A program made the translations under genes and the position numbers. DNA of 39,055 nucleotides. It comes from Vallitalea sp. (GTDB lineage Bacteria > Bacillota > Clostridia > Lachnospirales > Vallitaleaceae). Position 1 is the stretch's first letter. Each line of letters starts with the position of its first letter. Location: positions 1 to 39,055 of the forward strand of contig JAOARM010000005.1 in assembly GCA_025210515.1 (NCBI GenBank), in the 5' to 3' direction. The notes below the pieces were generated by a model. That model was not told the DNA's origin. It saw nothing but the letters and a program-made list of their open reading frames with translations, and ran no database searches. Positions 8,370-16,805 of the stretch are shown here, piece after piece.

Positions 8370-10109
8370 ATGATGAAAAAAACATTAGTATTTCTATTAG
8401 TTTGTACAATGATGATTTCAATGACAGCATGTGGATCATCAAAGAAGGAAACTGCTAGCACAAGCGAAAATGGAAATACATTTATTGGTGAAGCTGAAGG
8501 AAAGAATGGTAAAATTAAAGTTGAAGTAACTATTGAAGATAATGAAATTAAAGATATTAAAGTTATCGAAAATCATGAATCTGAATTTACAAAAGAAGTG
8601 TTTACAAAAGTTATTGACACTGTAATGGCTCAAAATTCAGCTGAAATTGATGCAATCTCTGGTGCAACACTTACTAGTGATGCTGTTATCGCAGCAGTTG
8701 CTGATGCTGTAGCAAAATCTGGAGCTACTTTAGAAAAAAAAGACGTTAAAGATACCGAAGAAGCTGTAAAAGACGTTGAAACAGACGTTGTAGTTATTGG
8801 TGCTGGTGGTGCTGGTTTAACTGCTTCTATCGAAGCTAAAGAAAACGGAGCTAACGTAATTTTAATTGAGAAAAACGCTGTTGTTGGTGGTAATACAAAC
8901 TTCGCAACAGGTGGACTTAACGCAGCAGGTACTAAATTCCAAGAAGAAAATGGTATCGAAGATAGTGTTGAACTATTCTATGAAGACACTATGAAAGGCG
9001 GAAAAAACATAAATAATCCAGAATTAGTTAAAGTATTAACAAGTAATTCTGCGAATACAGTTGTTTGGTTAACTGAAAGAGGTGCTGACTTAACAGATGT
9101 AGGTAGAATGGGTGGTGCTAGTGTAAATAGAACTCATAGACCTACTGGTGGTGCTGGTGTAGGTGCACACTTAGTTGAAGTACTTGACAAAAAAGCTAGA
9201 GAAGTTGGCGTAGAAATAAGAGTAGAAACAAAAGCTACTGAAATTTTAACTACTGAAAACAAAGTTACAGGTATTAAAGTAACAGATGCAAAAGGAAATG
9301 AATATACAATTACTGCAAAAGCTGTTATTGTTGCAACAGGTGGTTTTGGTGCTAATCCTGAATTAGTTGTAAAATTCAAGCCTGAATTAGAAGGATTTGG
9401 TACAACTAATGGTCCTGGAGCTACTGGAGATGCATTAAGTTTAGTAGAACCTTTAGATGTTGCTTTAGTTGATATTACAGAAATTCAAACTCATCCAACT
9501 GTAGTTCCAGAAAAAAATAAAATGATAACAGAAGCTGTTAGAGGAAACGGTGCTATCTTAGTAAATAGAGAAGCAAAAAGATTTATTAACGAATTAGAAA
9601 CAAGAGATGTTGTTTCAGCTGCTGAATTAGAACAAGAAGGACAAACTGCATTCTTAGTATTTGACCAAAATGTTAGAGAAAGCTTAAAAGCAATTGAAAA
9701 ATATGCTAAACTTGGTTTATTAACAGAAGCTAATACATTAGAGGAATTAGCAGAAAAAATGAATTTAGACAAAGCTGAGTTAACTAACACTGTTAATACA
9801 TATAATACTTATGTAAAATCTGAAGATGATAAAGATTTCTCAAGACCTAATATGAAAACAGAACTTAACAAAGCTCCATACTACGCAGTAGAAGTTGGTC
9901 CAGCTGTTCATCATACAATGGGTGGATTAAAAATTAATACTGATGCTCAAGTAATAACTAATAATGATGAAGTTATTGAAGGCTTATTTGCTGCTGGTGA
10001 AGTAACTGGTGGCGTTCATGGTGCAAATAGACTTGGTGGAAATGCCTTAGCTGATATTACTACTTTTGGTAGAATAGCTGGTAAAAACGCATCAGAAATG
10101 GCAAAATAA
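8370..10109 (+). CDS. Surface flavin-dependent reductase (FMN-bind + FAD_binding_2 lipoprotein)
   Basis: 579 aa. The signal peptide has a lipobox (MTAC, C21), so the mature protein should be anchored outside the membrane. An FMN-binding domain (about 37-118) carries SGAT (97-100), the acceptor site where ApbE-type transferases attach FMN to the Thr. The FAD domain starts at DVVVIGAGGAGL (G144, G146, G149) and runs to the C-terminus; it is of the flavocytochrome c/fumarate reductase type, with THRPTGGAG, HHTMGGL and GANRLGGNALAD. This is the plan of the extracellular fumarate and urocanate reductases fed by flavin-based extracellular electron transfer. The acceptor is undecided. No membrane donor or ApbE is in the window. 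Own promoter and terminator. Confidence 0.9.
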   Translation: MMKKTLVFLLVCTMMISMTACGSSKKETASTSENGNTFIGEAEGKNGKIKVEVTIEDNEIKDIKVIENHESEFTKEVFTKVIDTVMAQNSAEIDAISGATLTSDAVIAAVADAVAKSGATLEKKDVKDTEEAVKDVETDVVVIGAGGAGLTASIEAKENGANVILIEKNAVVGGNTNFATGGLNAAGTKFQEENGIEDSVELFYEDTMKGGKNINNPELVKVLTSNSANTVVWLTERGADLTDVGRMGGASVNRTHRPTGGAGVGAHLVEVLDKKAREVGVEIRVETKATEILTTENKVTGIKVTDAKGNEYTITAKAVIVATGGFGANPELVVKFKPELEGFGTTNGPGATGDALSLVEPLDVALVDITEIQTHPTVVPEKNKMITEAVRGNGAILVNREAKRFINELETRDVVSAAELEQEGQTAFLVFDQNVRESLKAIEKYAKLGLLTEANTLEELAEKMNLDKAELTNTVNTYNTYVKSEDDKDFSRPNMKTELNKAPYYAVEVGPAVHHTMGGLKINTDAQVITNNDEVIEGLFAAGEVTGGVHGANRLGGNALADITTFGRIAGKNASEMAK

Positions 10110-10154
10110 ATTACACTCTTATATTAAACTTAATTAAATCAAATGATTAATTAC

Positions 10155-10197
10155 AAAAATCTCCCTATTAGTAATAAGTATATATAGGGAGATTTTT
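10155..10197 (+). terminator. Terminator of flavoprotein gene
   Basis: AAAAATCTCCCTAT (10155-10168) pairs with ATAGGGAGATTTTT (10184-10197). The stem is perfect over 14 bp and the right arm ends in a T run; the arrangement also works on the minus strand. Confidence 0.88.
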
Positions 10198-10250
10198 CAT
10201 ATAGTAAATTTAATTTAATTACACAATATTATTTATAGACTCTCATAAAT

Positions 10251-10289
10251 AAAATCCCTATATACATTAATAGTATACAGGGATTTTTT
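10251..10289 (-). terminator. Terminator of the fliS-flagellin operon
   Basis: AAAATCCCTATATAC (10251-10265) pairs with GTATACAGGGATTTT (10273-10287) with one mismatch and a 7-nt loop. It lies just after the fliS stop codon (10307) on the minus strand and is symmetrical enough to work in both directions. Confidence 0.8.
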
Positions 10290-10306
10290 ATTGTTATATA
10301 AAATTT

Positions 10307-10780
10307 CTAAGCTTTGAATCCTCTAGATTCATCACTTATAATAGTTTCATTTAATGTACCTTTTCCATAGGTTAATCCAGCATATAATTTCTGTGCGTTC
10401 TTAATTAAGACTTCACTATTTTCACCTACAGAAGCTTTTCTAAATCCTTCTAATAATATATTAGCTACTTTAATAACTTCTTCCAAAGGTTCAACATCAT
10501 ATGTTAACGCACTTTGAATCAGTTTTTTGTTCATATAAATATATAAAGCTAGAAGGTCACTTGATATCTCATAAGACATATCTAAGTTATTCATTAGCTC
10601 TCTATGAAATTTTTGTGCTTTAACAATATATTTATCAAATTCTTCTTTATTATTATAATTAAGTACTTCAATAGATTTATTAACTTGTTCAACAAATAAT
10701 TCATAAGTTATTATTAGTAGCTGTTCTTTATTAGCGCTAATAATTCTATTCTGGTAATCTTTTATTGTACTTTCTGTCAT
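10307..10780 (-). CDS. fliS: FliS-family flagellin export chaperone
   Basis: 157 aa, a little longer than typical FliS (about 125-135) because of a C-terminal extension. FliS binds the C-terminal helices of flagellin in the cytoplasm, prevents premature polymerisation and delivers it to the flagellar export apparatus. The sequence is all-helical, as in the family: IKDYQNRIISANKEQLLIIT at the N-terminus, then VEQVNKSIEVLN, FHRELMNNLDM and LYIYMNKKLIQSAL. AAGGA lies upstream of the start codon. It follows the flagellin gene by 48 nt on the same strand, the usual pairing of chaperone and client. Confidence 0.85.
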   Translation of the reverse strand: MTESTIKDYQNRIISANKEQLLIITYELFVEQVNKSIEVLNYNNKEEFDKYIVKAQKFHRELMNNLDMSYEISSDLLALYIYMNKKLIQSALTYDVEPLEEVIKVANILLEGFRKASVGENSEVLIKNAQKLYAGLTYGKGTLNETIISDESRGFKA

Positions 10781-10828
10781 ACTATAAACATTCCTTTCAA
10801 GCTAGTTATATTAAATTACACCGTATTA

Positions 10829-12640
10829 TTACCCTTGAAGTAATTGTAATATTTGTTGAGGTCTTTGATTAGCTTGAGCTAACATAGACGTTCCTGCTTG
10901 AGAAATTATGTTTTTCTGAGTATACTGAGCCATTTCATACGCCATATCAGCATCTTGTATTCTTGACATAGACTCTGTCATATTTTCTGATGCAACACCT
11001 AGATTATTTACTGTATGTTCTAATCTATTTTGATAAGCTCCAAGCTTAGCTCTTATACTTGATACTTTACTAACGGCTTCATCTACGATACCGATTGCAA
11101 TTTGACAACCATCACTAGATGATAAATTAATTGTGTCAATTCCTAATGCTTTTGGAGAGATACTTGGTATTCTAACTTCCATAAATTGACCTTCGTTAGC
11201 TCCGATTTGTAAATCAAGAGGTCCTGCATCTAAGACTTCTACATTAGTTTGATTAGATATAGATCCTTTGAATGCTGCTAATGCTTCTTCTGCTTTTTGT
11301 CTAGTTGGATTTGATGAAAGTTTCATTATCTCATCAATAATTTCGCTGTCACTTTTACCTAAATGAGTTTCAATTGTATCGCCTGAACTTGGTACTATAC
11401 CACTAGCATTTCCTTTTGCTTTGCCAAGTACAGCATTAGCAATAGCATTAATTGGAGCACTATCTGTAGCATTACTTGCTAATGTTGCTTCATTTTTGGC
11501 TTCATTAACAGTTTTTCCAATAGCAAGTGCATTCATAAATACTTCTGTTGCCTTTGTTGCTTTTTCTACTGTTAATGATGGTGAAGACCCAGTCCCTGCA
11601 GCGACTCCCGCTATAAAAGCCTCATTATATTTACTATTATTAGCAACTGTATTCATCTGAGCTTCAAATCTAATCTCAAATCCGTTTTTATCTGTTACTG
11701 TTACTATATTACCTGTAGTTGAAATTGAAGCTGTAGTTGAAAAATCGCTATGCTTCATATTAAGACTTGCTTCTACATCTGTACCTTTTACATTTTGTTG
11801 TGATAATCCTAATCTACTCAAGAGGCTAGTGTCTCCATTTATAGATAATTTATAATCAGAACCATATTGTTTACTTTCAAATTTCAATGCCATACTACCA
11901 TTAAATTGAAACTTAGCTGGTGTAGCATATGTAATATCAGTATATGATACTAAGTCAATACCTACCTTCTCTGATAAATCACTTAATTTCTTAAATACCA
12001 TATCTGGTGTGTCACTCGCTTCGATTTTTACTTCTTCACCATTAATGTTAATTATTCCATCATCACCAACTGTAGCACCTGTATGGCTAATAGTTCCACC
12101 ATTAATTGTTGCTTTTGATGCATCCTGTATAATATTTAGTGTGTAATTTCCTGGATTAACTGTATCTGATAACGAAACAATTTTGGCAACGGATTCATCT
12201 TCTGGAAATGCTCTTCTATCAATTTCTCCATTTAAAAGTTTTCTCTCATTAAATTCTATATTATTGGATATTCTATCTATCTCATCTTTTAGCGCGTTTA
12301 CTTCGCTTGTAACAGCTTTTCTATCTTTTTCATCATATGTACCATTTGCTACTTGTATTGATAATTCTCTAATTCTTTGAAGCATAGCATGTACTTCATT
12401 TAGAGCTCCTTCTGCTGTTTGAATAAGTGATATTCCATCCATTGTATTACGTTTCGCTTGTTCTAGTCCTCTTATCTGTGTATCCATCTTCTGAGTTATT
12501 GCAAGTCCTGCCGCATCATCTGATGAATGATTTATTCTAAGTCCTGATGATAGTCTTTCAAGTGTCTTGTCAAGTTTTGAGTTATTCATTGATAATTGAT
12601 GTAATGCTCTTAGTGCTGGTATATTGTGATTAATTCTCAT
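10829..12640 (-). CDS. fliC: Flagellin
   Basis: 603 aa, much longer than the 270-400 aa of many Firmicutes flagellins. The conserved D0/D1 N-terminal helices (MRINHNIPALRALHQLSMNN, LSSGLRINHSSDDAAGLAI) and C-terminal helices (SIRAKLGAYQNRLEHTVNNL to the LLQG end) flank a variable region of about 370 residues (roughly 145-515) that should form outer domains of the filament. LQRIRELSIQVANGT (87-101) matches the TLR5-recognition segment of Salmonella FliC. Exported by the flagellar type III system with no signal peptide. AGAGGTGG lies upstream of the ATG. A sigma-D-like promoter is about 150 nt upstream and fliS follows. Confidence 0.96.
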   Translation of the reverse strand: MRINHNIPALRALHQLSMNNSKLDKTLERLSSGLRINHSSDDAAGLAITQKMDTQIRGLEQAKRNTMDGISLIQTAEGALNEVHAMLQRIRELSIQVANGTYDEKDRKAVTSEVNALKDEIDRISNNIEFNERKLLNGEIDRRAFPEDESVAKIVSLSDTVNPGNYTLNIIQDASKATINGGTISHTGATVGDDGIININGEEVKIEASDTPDMVFKKLSDLSEKVGIDLVSYTDITYATPAKFQFNGSMALKFESKQYGSDYKLSINGDTSLLSRLGLSQQNVKGTDVEASLNMKHSDFSTTASISTTGNIVTVTDKNGFEIRFEAQMNTVANNSKYNEAFIAGVAAGTGSSPSLTVEKATKATEVFMNALAIGKTVNEAKNEATLASNATDSAPINAIANAVLGKAKGNASGIVPSSGDTIETHLGKSDSEIIDEIMKLSSNPTRQKAEEALAAFKGSISNQTNVEVLDAGPLDLQIGANEGQFMEVRIPSISPKALGIDTINLSSSDGCQIAIGIVDEAVSKVSSIRAKLGAYQNRLEHTVNNLGVASENMTESMSRIQDADMAYEMAQYTQKNIISQAGTSMLAQANQRPQQILQLLQG

Positions 12641-12789
12641 TCTTCCACCTCTTTTTATTATTATATGAGCTAACCTTTATTATTCATATTATCTTTTATA
12701 CATGATTTTAATATTATACTTTATAAAATGTATAACAGATATATACACTATAATAGATACATAAGCTTCCATTATTTTATCTATTATAT

Positions 12790-12816
12790 TTATCGTCTTT
12801 TTTTCAATTTCCATTA
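12790..12816 (-). promoter_or_regulatory. Candidate sigma-D (sigma-28) promoter of flagellin gene
   Basis: Minus strand: TAAT (12816-12813), 15-bp spacer, GACGATAA (12797-12790). The sigma-28 consensus is TAAA-N15-GCCGATAA; this has one mismatch in each box. It overlaps the 3' end of the small upstream ORF. Confidence 0.55.
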
Positions 12817-12948
12817 ACTACTTAATTCCTTATTCCTTTTCTTATCAATGTCTCCTATTAATTCAGCTAGCTTTTTGGCTAATAAATATACATTCTCTTG
12901 TTCTTTTTTCTGTTTTTTAATTTCATTCATGTTTTGCCACATCCTCAT
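12814..12948 (-). CDS. Small lysine-rich protein (38-44 aa) in the flagellar cluster
   Basis: 44 codons if read from the ATG at 12948 (MRMWQNMNEIKKQKKEQ), or 38 aa from the ATG at 12930. The sequence is amphipathic and highly charged, ending KLAELIGDIDKKRNKELSS, with no signal peptide. GAGG lies near the internal start but with long spacing, so the start is uncertain. It lies 27 nt after the FliK-like gene on the same strand and ends inside the putative flagellin promoter. I recognise no family. Its reading frame stays open through a compositionally ordinary helix-forming sequence, which supports a real gene, but 44 codons can occur by chance. Confidence 0.45.
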   Translation of the reverse strand: MRMWQNMNEIKKQKKEQENVYLLAKKLAELIGDIDKKRNKELSS

Positions 12949-12975
12949 GTCAAATAAACTATAAAGTGAGTTTAT

Positions 12976-15900
12976 TTATATTAGTATCTCAAAACTTCCA
13001 TCGTCACTATTTTTCATTACTTTATTATTTATCTCTTTCTTACTATTAGTAAGAGGCATTTTTATACTTTGTTCCTCATACTCAATTGTATTAACATTGT
13101 AACCCATATCTTCTATTATAGTTTTTATCTGAGTATCAAACTGTTTAATATAACTAGTTTCTCTTTCTATACTTGATGAAAGTTTAATATCTATATTACC
13201 ATCATTTATTTTAATGAATCCAGTGACAACTCCTAAGTTTTTTGTTTCTAGTGATAACAGTACTTTTAGAGATTCATCATCTGTAGATTTCTCATCATTA
13301 ATATAATACATGTTGAGCTGAGACATTTCATCTCCTAACATAATAGGAATCTGTATATAATTTTGCTTTGTTTCAAGCTCTTTATTCATATCTAACAATC
13401 TATGTATATCTGTAACATTATTATTTATTTTAACTTTATTTTTTCTATCTAGACTAATTGCTTTTCCTTTTATTTCTTTTAGTTGTCGCTGTAATTTATC
13501 ATATATATTATTGATATCATTACCACTTGCAAGACTCTCTATGGCATTAGCAATTGTAGAAGATATATCGCTTTCTATATTTAATTCATTTAATTGTGTT
13601 ACTATATCTTTTAGTTTATGACTAAGCTCATTATTATCTTGTAATAGATTATTTATGGTTACTAGATTTTTCATGTTTATAGGTAATTTTTGTTCTTGCA
13701 ACAATTTAATTGCATCTGAACTGATGCTTTTCATTTGATTTAACCTATCTGATAATTGTTTAATATCTATATTATCTTGGATTTTGTCAAATTCCTCTAG
13801 AACTTCTTCAATAGGTTTATTAAATAATTCTTTTTTATTTACTAATTGTTTTATTCTGTTTGGAGAAGCATCTCTTATTAGCTCTTTTATATTATTTTCT
13901 AGGTACTGCATATCAATTAGATTATCTTTGTCAACCTTTAATTCAAACTCTTCAATTATTTCTATAAGACTATCATTATTATTAGTTGGATGAAGACCAG
14001 CCTTTTTAAATGCTATTTCTATTTGCTTTCTAATTGGTTCACTATTATATCTTAACTCTTCTGTAGCTCCAAAACTATCATCAATATTCAAGTTAATATC
14101 TGCTTTCTTACCATTTGTTCTTCTTAGATATTTTGAAGCTTCCATTAGATTATTAAGTGAAAGTTTCATGTTTTTTTTCATTAAGAATCCTACTGCTTTT
14201 CCTTCTGATTTGGTAATTGTATTAAGCATTCTGTATATACCTATCATTCCTTGTCTTTCTTTTTCTGATAGACTATTATCTTTATCCATTTCATGTATAT
14301 AGCGTGCTAGTTTATCTGATAAGTCATCTCCTATAAGTTCATCAAATTTCTCCATATACTGAATTACTTCATCAATATTAATATCTACTGGAGATAAGTT
14401 ATCTTTTATCATGTTAGCCACTATATTAGGATGAAGTCTATTAAGTACTATATTAACCTTCTGGTCAAGCAGCTTGATATTATTAATATTACTAATAGAT
14501 ATCTCTAGTTCATTATGTGCAAGTATCCTAGAAGCCCTAATATTCTCATTGGATATTTCAATTCCTAATTCTTTTAGAATACTTTCTAACTGGTTAAATA
14601 TATTACTAACTCTATCACCAAGATCTGCTCTTGGTTTTGTTCCTAGCTTATCATACATTTCTTGAGCATTATGGTTAATATTATTAGTTATAGGGTGGGA
14701 GCTTATGCCTTTCAATGTAAAGTCTACTGTTTTTTGCATAACTTTACCTAATACATGCATAGATGTTTTTTTTGCTTCTTCAATTGAATGAAGTGTCTCT
14801 TTCATTTTCTCTACATTATCTTTAGAATCTACTGCCCCTATGTTGTTAAGCTTATTTCTTATCTGTTCGTCTTCGATAGCTTTAAGTCCTTCAACTATTT
14901 CATTAAGTGGTGCTGTATCTATCTTAATATTATTATCAGCTAATCTATGTGCCGATTCTACCGTCATTTTTAATCTTATTTCTTCTAATTGTCTTTTTGC
15001 AGTTATATATTGGGTATTCTCTTCTTGAGTTAATTGATTTACTTGGTTTTTAATATCTTTCTTAGAAGATTCTTTTTGTAAATTATTTAGATTGATTTTA
15101 TTACCTTTCTTAATAAGATCTTTTATATATTCATCTTTTATAGCTGGTAATTTTTCTATTATTTCTTTTGCTTTTATAGAATCTTCATTATTACTACTTG
15201 TATTACTTTCTACTAGATTAATATCATCTATTTTCTTGTCTTTAGCTATATTATTTACAGCATCTTCTATTATCTTGTCATTACTTATTTTGTTATCTAT
15301 ATCTTTAATATATAGATAATTATCAATAGATTCTTTGTTAATATCTATTTCATTTTTTATAAAAGTTTTTGCCACTGTTACAGTAGTATCATTAATATCT
15401 ATATTTTCATTCTTTAGTATATCTTTTATTTGAGGTTCTAGTTTTGTAAGTTCTTCATCCGTTATTGTGTGAGATTGTTCACTCCATCTATTGTTATATT
15501 CATTATTAGTACTTTTATGTTCTCCATTAGTATATTTAGCTTCATATAGTTTTTCTACTGTTAATTGGGACTTTTTCTTGAGAACATTAAGTATAGCACT
15601 ATCTTCAATATCTTTTATCGCCTCATATTTATTAACAGTTCCTCTTATTCTTGCGATATTTTGCTCATTCACTGGCAAATTCTTTTCTTTTAATTTTTTT
15701 ATAATAGCTTTAATTTCGTATTCATTACCGAACATTTTTGTGTATTTCTCTATTTGTTTATTTGTTTCTTTAGTCATTTCTTTACTAATCTTTTCAACAT
15801 CTTCATTTTCTACAGCGGATTTATTATCTGATACTGTCTTTTCAAATAACTCTATGCTTATCTTCTCTGGGTTAAGGTTATCTTGTAGTAATTTTTGAAT

Positions 15901-16362
15901 ATCTGTGTCTGTGACTTTACTAAATAAGCTTTCTAATTGCTTTTTAGTATTATTTATTATATCAATGTACTTGTCTTCTATATTACTATCTTTATTTTGA
16001 ATTGATGTGATTAAATCCATCATTTCTTTGTTCATAGGTATATTTTTATTCCATAGATTTTTTAGAGAAGTTTTTTTAGGATTATTAGTTTGTTTACTAT
16101 ATTCTTGACTAGGCATGTATTTTAACTGAATTTTATTTCCAGATGATTTCTGCACATTAAAAAAACATTCCTCTCCTACATTTTCTTTTACTTTAATATT
16201 AGAAGGTATTACTACATCCTTTCCTAATACTTCAACTAGTGTACCTTTATCGTCTTTCTCTTTAATTTTTCCCACAACATGTTGTCCTTCTTGAGTATTA
16301 ACCCCTTTTGGGGTTTCATCTATATTTACTATCCTATTTCGTACACTTAATATGGTATTCAC
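12976..16362 (-). CDS. Very large FliK-like / DUF6240-like protein
   Basis: 1128 aa, with a GTG start at 16362 and GGAG 9 nt upstream. No signal peptide or membrane segment. The C-terminal 110 residues (QIPIMLGDEMSQLNMYYI, then VLLSLETKNLGVVTGFIKIN and a final helix-strand unit) resemble the C-terminal hook-length-control domain of FliK. The body is long, charged and helical, built from degenerate repeats around a motif like 'L-P-I/V-N-x-x-N-hydrophobic' (KNLPVNEQNIARIRG, KLPINMKNLVTINNLL, MKLSLNNLMEASKYL). Clostridial flagellar loci contain such proteins, some classed as DUF6240. A hook-length or flagellar assembly role is inferred from this domain and the flagellin neighbour, and is not certain. 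Confidence 0.6.
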   Translation of the reverse strand: MNTILSVRNRIVNIDETPKGVNTQEGQHVVGKIKEKDDKGTLVEVLGKDVVIPSNIKVKENVGEECFFNVQKSSGNKIQLKYMPSQEYSKQTNNPKKTSLKNLWNKNIPMNKEMMDLITSIQNKDSNIEDKYIDIINNTKKQLESLFSKVTDTDIQKLLQDNLNPEKISIELFEKTVSDNKSAVENEDVEKISKEMTKETNKQIEKYTKMFGNEYEIKAIIKKLKEKNLPVNEQNIARIRGTVNKYEAIKDIEDSAILNVLKKKSQLTVEKLYEAKYTNGEHKSTNNEYNNRWSEQSHTITDEELTKLEPQIKDILKNENIDINDTTVTVAKTFIKNEIDINKESIDNYLYIKDIDNKISNDKIIEDAVNNIAKDKKIDDINLVESNTSSNNEDSIKAKEIIEKLPAIKDEYIKDLIKKGNKINLNNLQKESSKKDIKNQVNQLTQEENTQYITAKRQLEEIRLKMTVESAHRLADNNIKIDTAPLNEIVEGLKAIEDEQIRNKLNNIGAVDSKDNVEKMKETLHSIEEAKKTSMHVLGKVMQKTVDFTLKGISSHPITNNINHNAQEMYDKLGTKPRADLGDRVSNIFNQLESILKELGIEISNENIRASRILAHNELEISISNINNIKLLDQKVNIVLNRLHPNIVANMIKDNLSPVDINIDEVIQYMEKFDELIGDDLSDKLARYIHEMDKDNSLSEKERQGMIGIYRMLNTITKSEGKAVGFLMKKNMKLSLNNLMEASKYLRRTNGKKADINLNIDDSFGATEELRYNSEPIRKQIEIAFKKAGLHPTNNNDSLIEIIEEFELKVDKDNLIDMQYLENNIKELIRDASPNRIKQLVNKKELFNKPIEEVLEEFDKIQDNIDIKQLSDRLNQMKSISSDAIKLLQEQKLPINMKNLVTINNLLQDNNELSHKLKDIVTQLNELNIESDISSTIANAIESLASGNDINNIYDKLQRQLKEIKGKAISLDRKNKVKINNNVTDIHRLLDMNKELETKQNYIQIPIMLGDEMSQLNMYYINDEKSTDDESLKVLLSLETKNLGVVTGFIKINDGNIDIKLSSSIERETSYIKQFDTQIKTIIEDMGYNVNTIEYEEQSIKMPLTNSKKEINNKVMKNSDDGSFEILI

Positions 16363-16685
16363 TTATATCAACTCCATCACCTTATTGTCTATTTTATTTT
16401 TCGGCATATTTATTGAATTTGATTACCTTTACTAACTTATTATTCTATATTGATATAGAAAGGTTACCCTCTTATTATTGACTTCATTATCTTATTGTCT
16501 ATACTATTTTTTCATATTACAGTACTAAAAAAGGTAATAAATATATTTTTGATACTATTAACTCAATGTCCATTTTGATATTAGTAGAATTGATGGATAC
16601 AACCCGCAATAATATTTGTTATTATGTAAAATATTGTTATTTTACGTCAAATTGTTGTTTCTTTTAAAATATTTTGCAATTTACA

Positions 16686-16714
16686 TTGACAAATAGTATT
16701 TAGCTACTTATAAT
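16686..16714 (+). promoter_or_regulatory. Consensus sigma-A promoter
   Basis: TTGACA (16686-16691), 17-bp spacer, TATAAT (16709-16714): both hexamers and the spacing are perfect. Transcription should start near 16721. Confidence 0.88.
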
Positions 16715-16719
16715 TAATA

Positions 16720-16758
16720 AATACTTTATTATTGTACTGTTACATAATGTAAAGTATT
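16720..16758 (+). promoter_or_regulatory. 5'-terminal leader hairpin
   Basis: AATACTTTA (16720-16728) pairs perfectly with TAAAGTATT (16750-16758). The predicted transcript starts at its base, so the mRNA would begin with a hairpin, a layout known to shield 5' ends from decay. The ribosome binding site AAGGAG is about 30 nt downstream and free. Confidence 0.5.
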
Positions 16759-16805
16759 TGCTTTGCTCTTATATATAACCAAATATAAATAAGGAGAAAA
16801 GATTT

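Larger units (their letters stand above)
16363..16805. other. Divergent intergenic region, 443 bp
   Basis: AT-rich, no gene seen. It contains the short direct repeat CTTATTGTCTAT at 16381-16392 and 16491-16502, exactly 110 bp apart, each followed by a T-rich run. The right half holds a consensus promoter and leader hairpin for the secreted-protein gene at 16806. No clear sigma-D or sigma-A promoter could be assigned for the FliK-like gene on the minus strand. Confidence 0.5.

Noticed and set aside
9134..9790. Minus-strand ORFs opposite the flavin reductase
   Set aside because: Shadows of the strongly coding plus-strand gene, with no start signals.
15491..15898. 135-codon plus-strand ORF opposite the FliK-like gene, with hydrophobic translation
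   Set aside because: It lies entirely inside a long minus-strand gene with good coding signals, has no convincing ribosome binding site, and the hydrophobic look is what antisense reading of Lys/Asn/Glu-rich codons gives.
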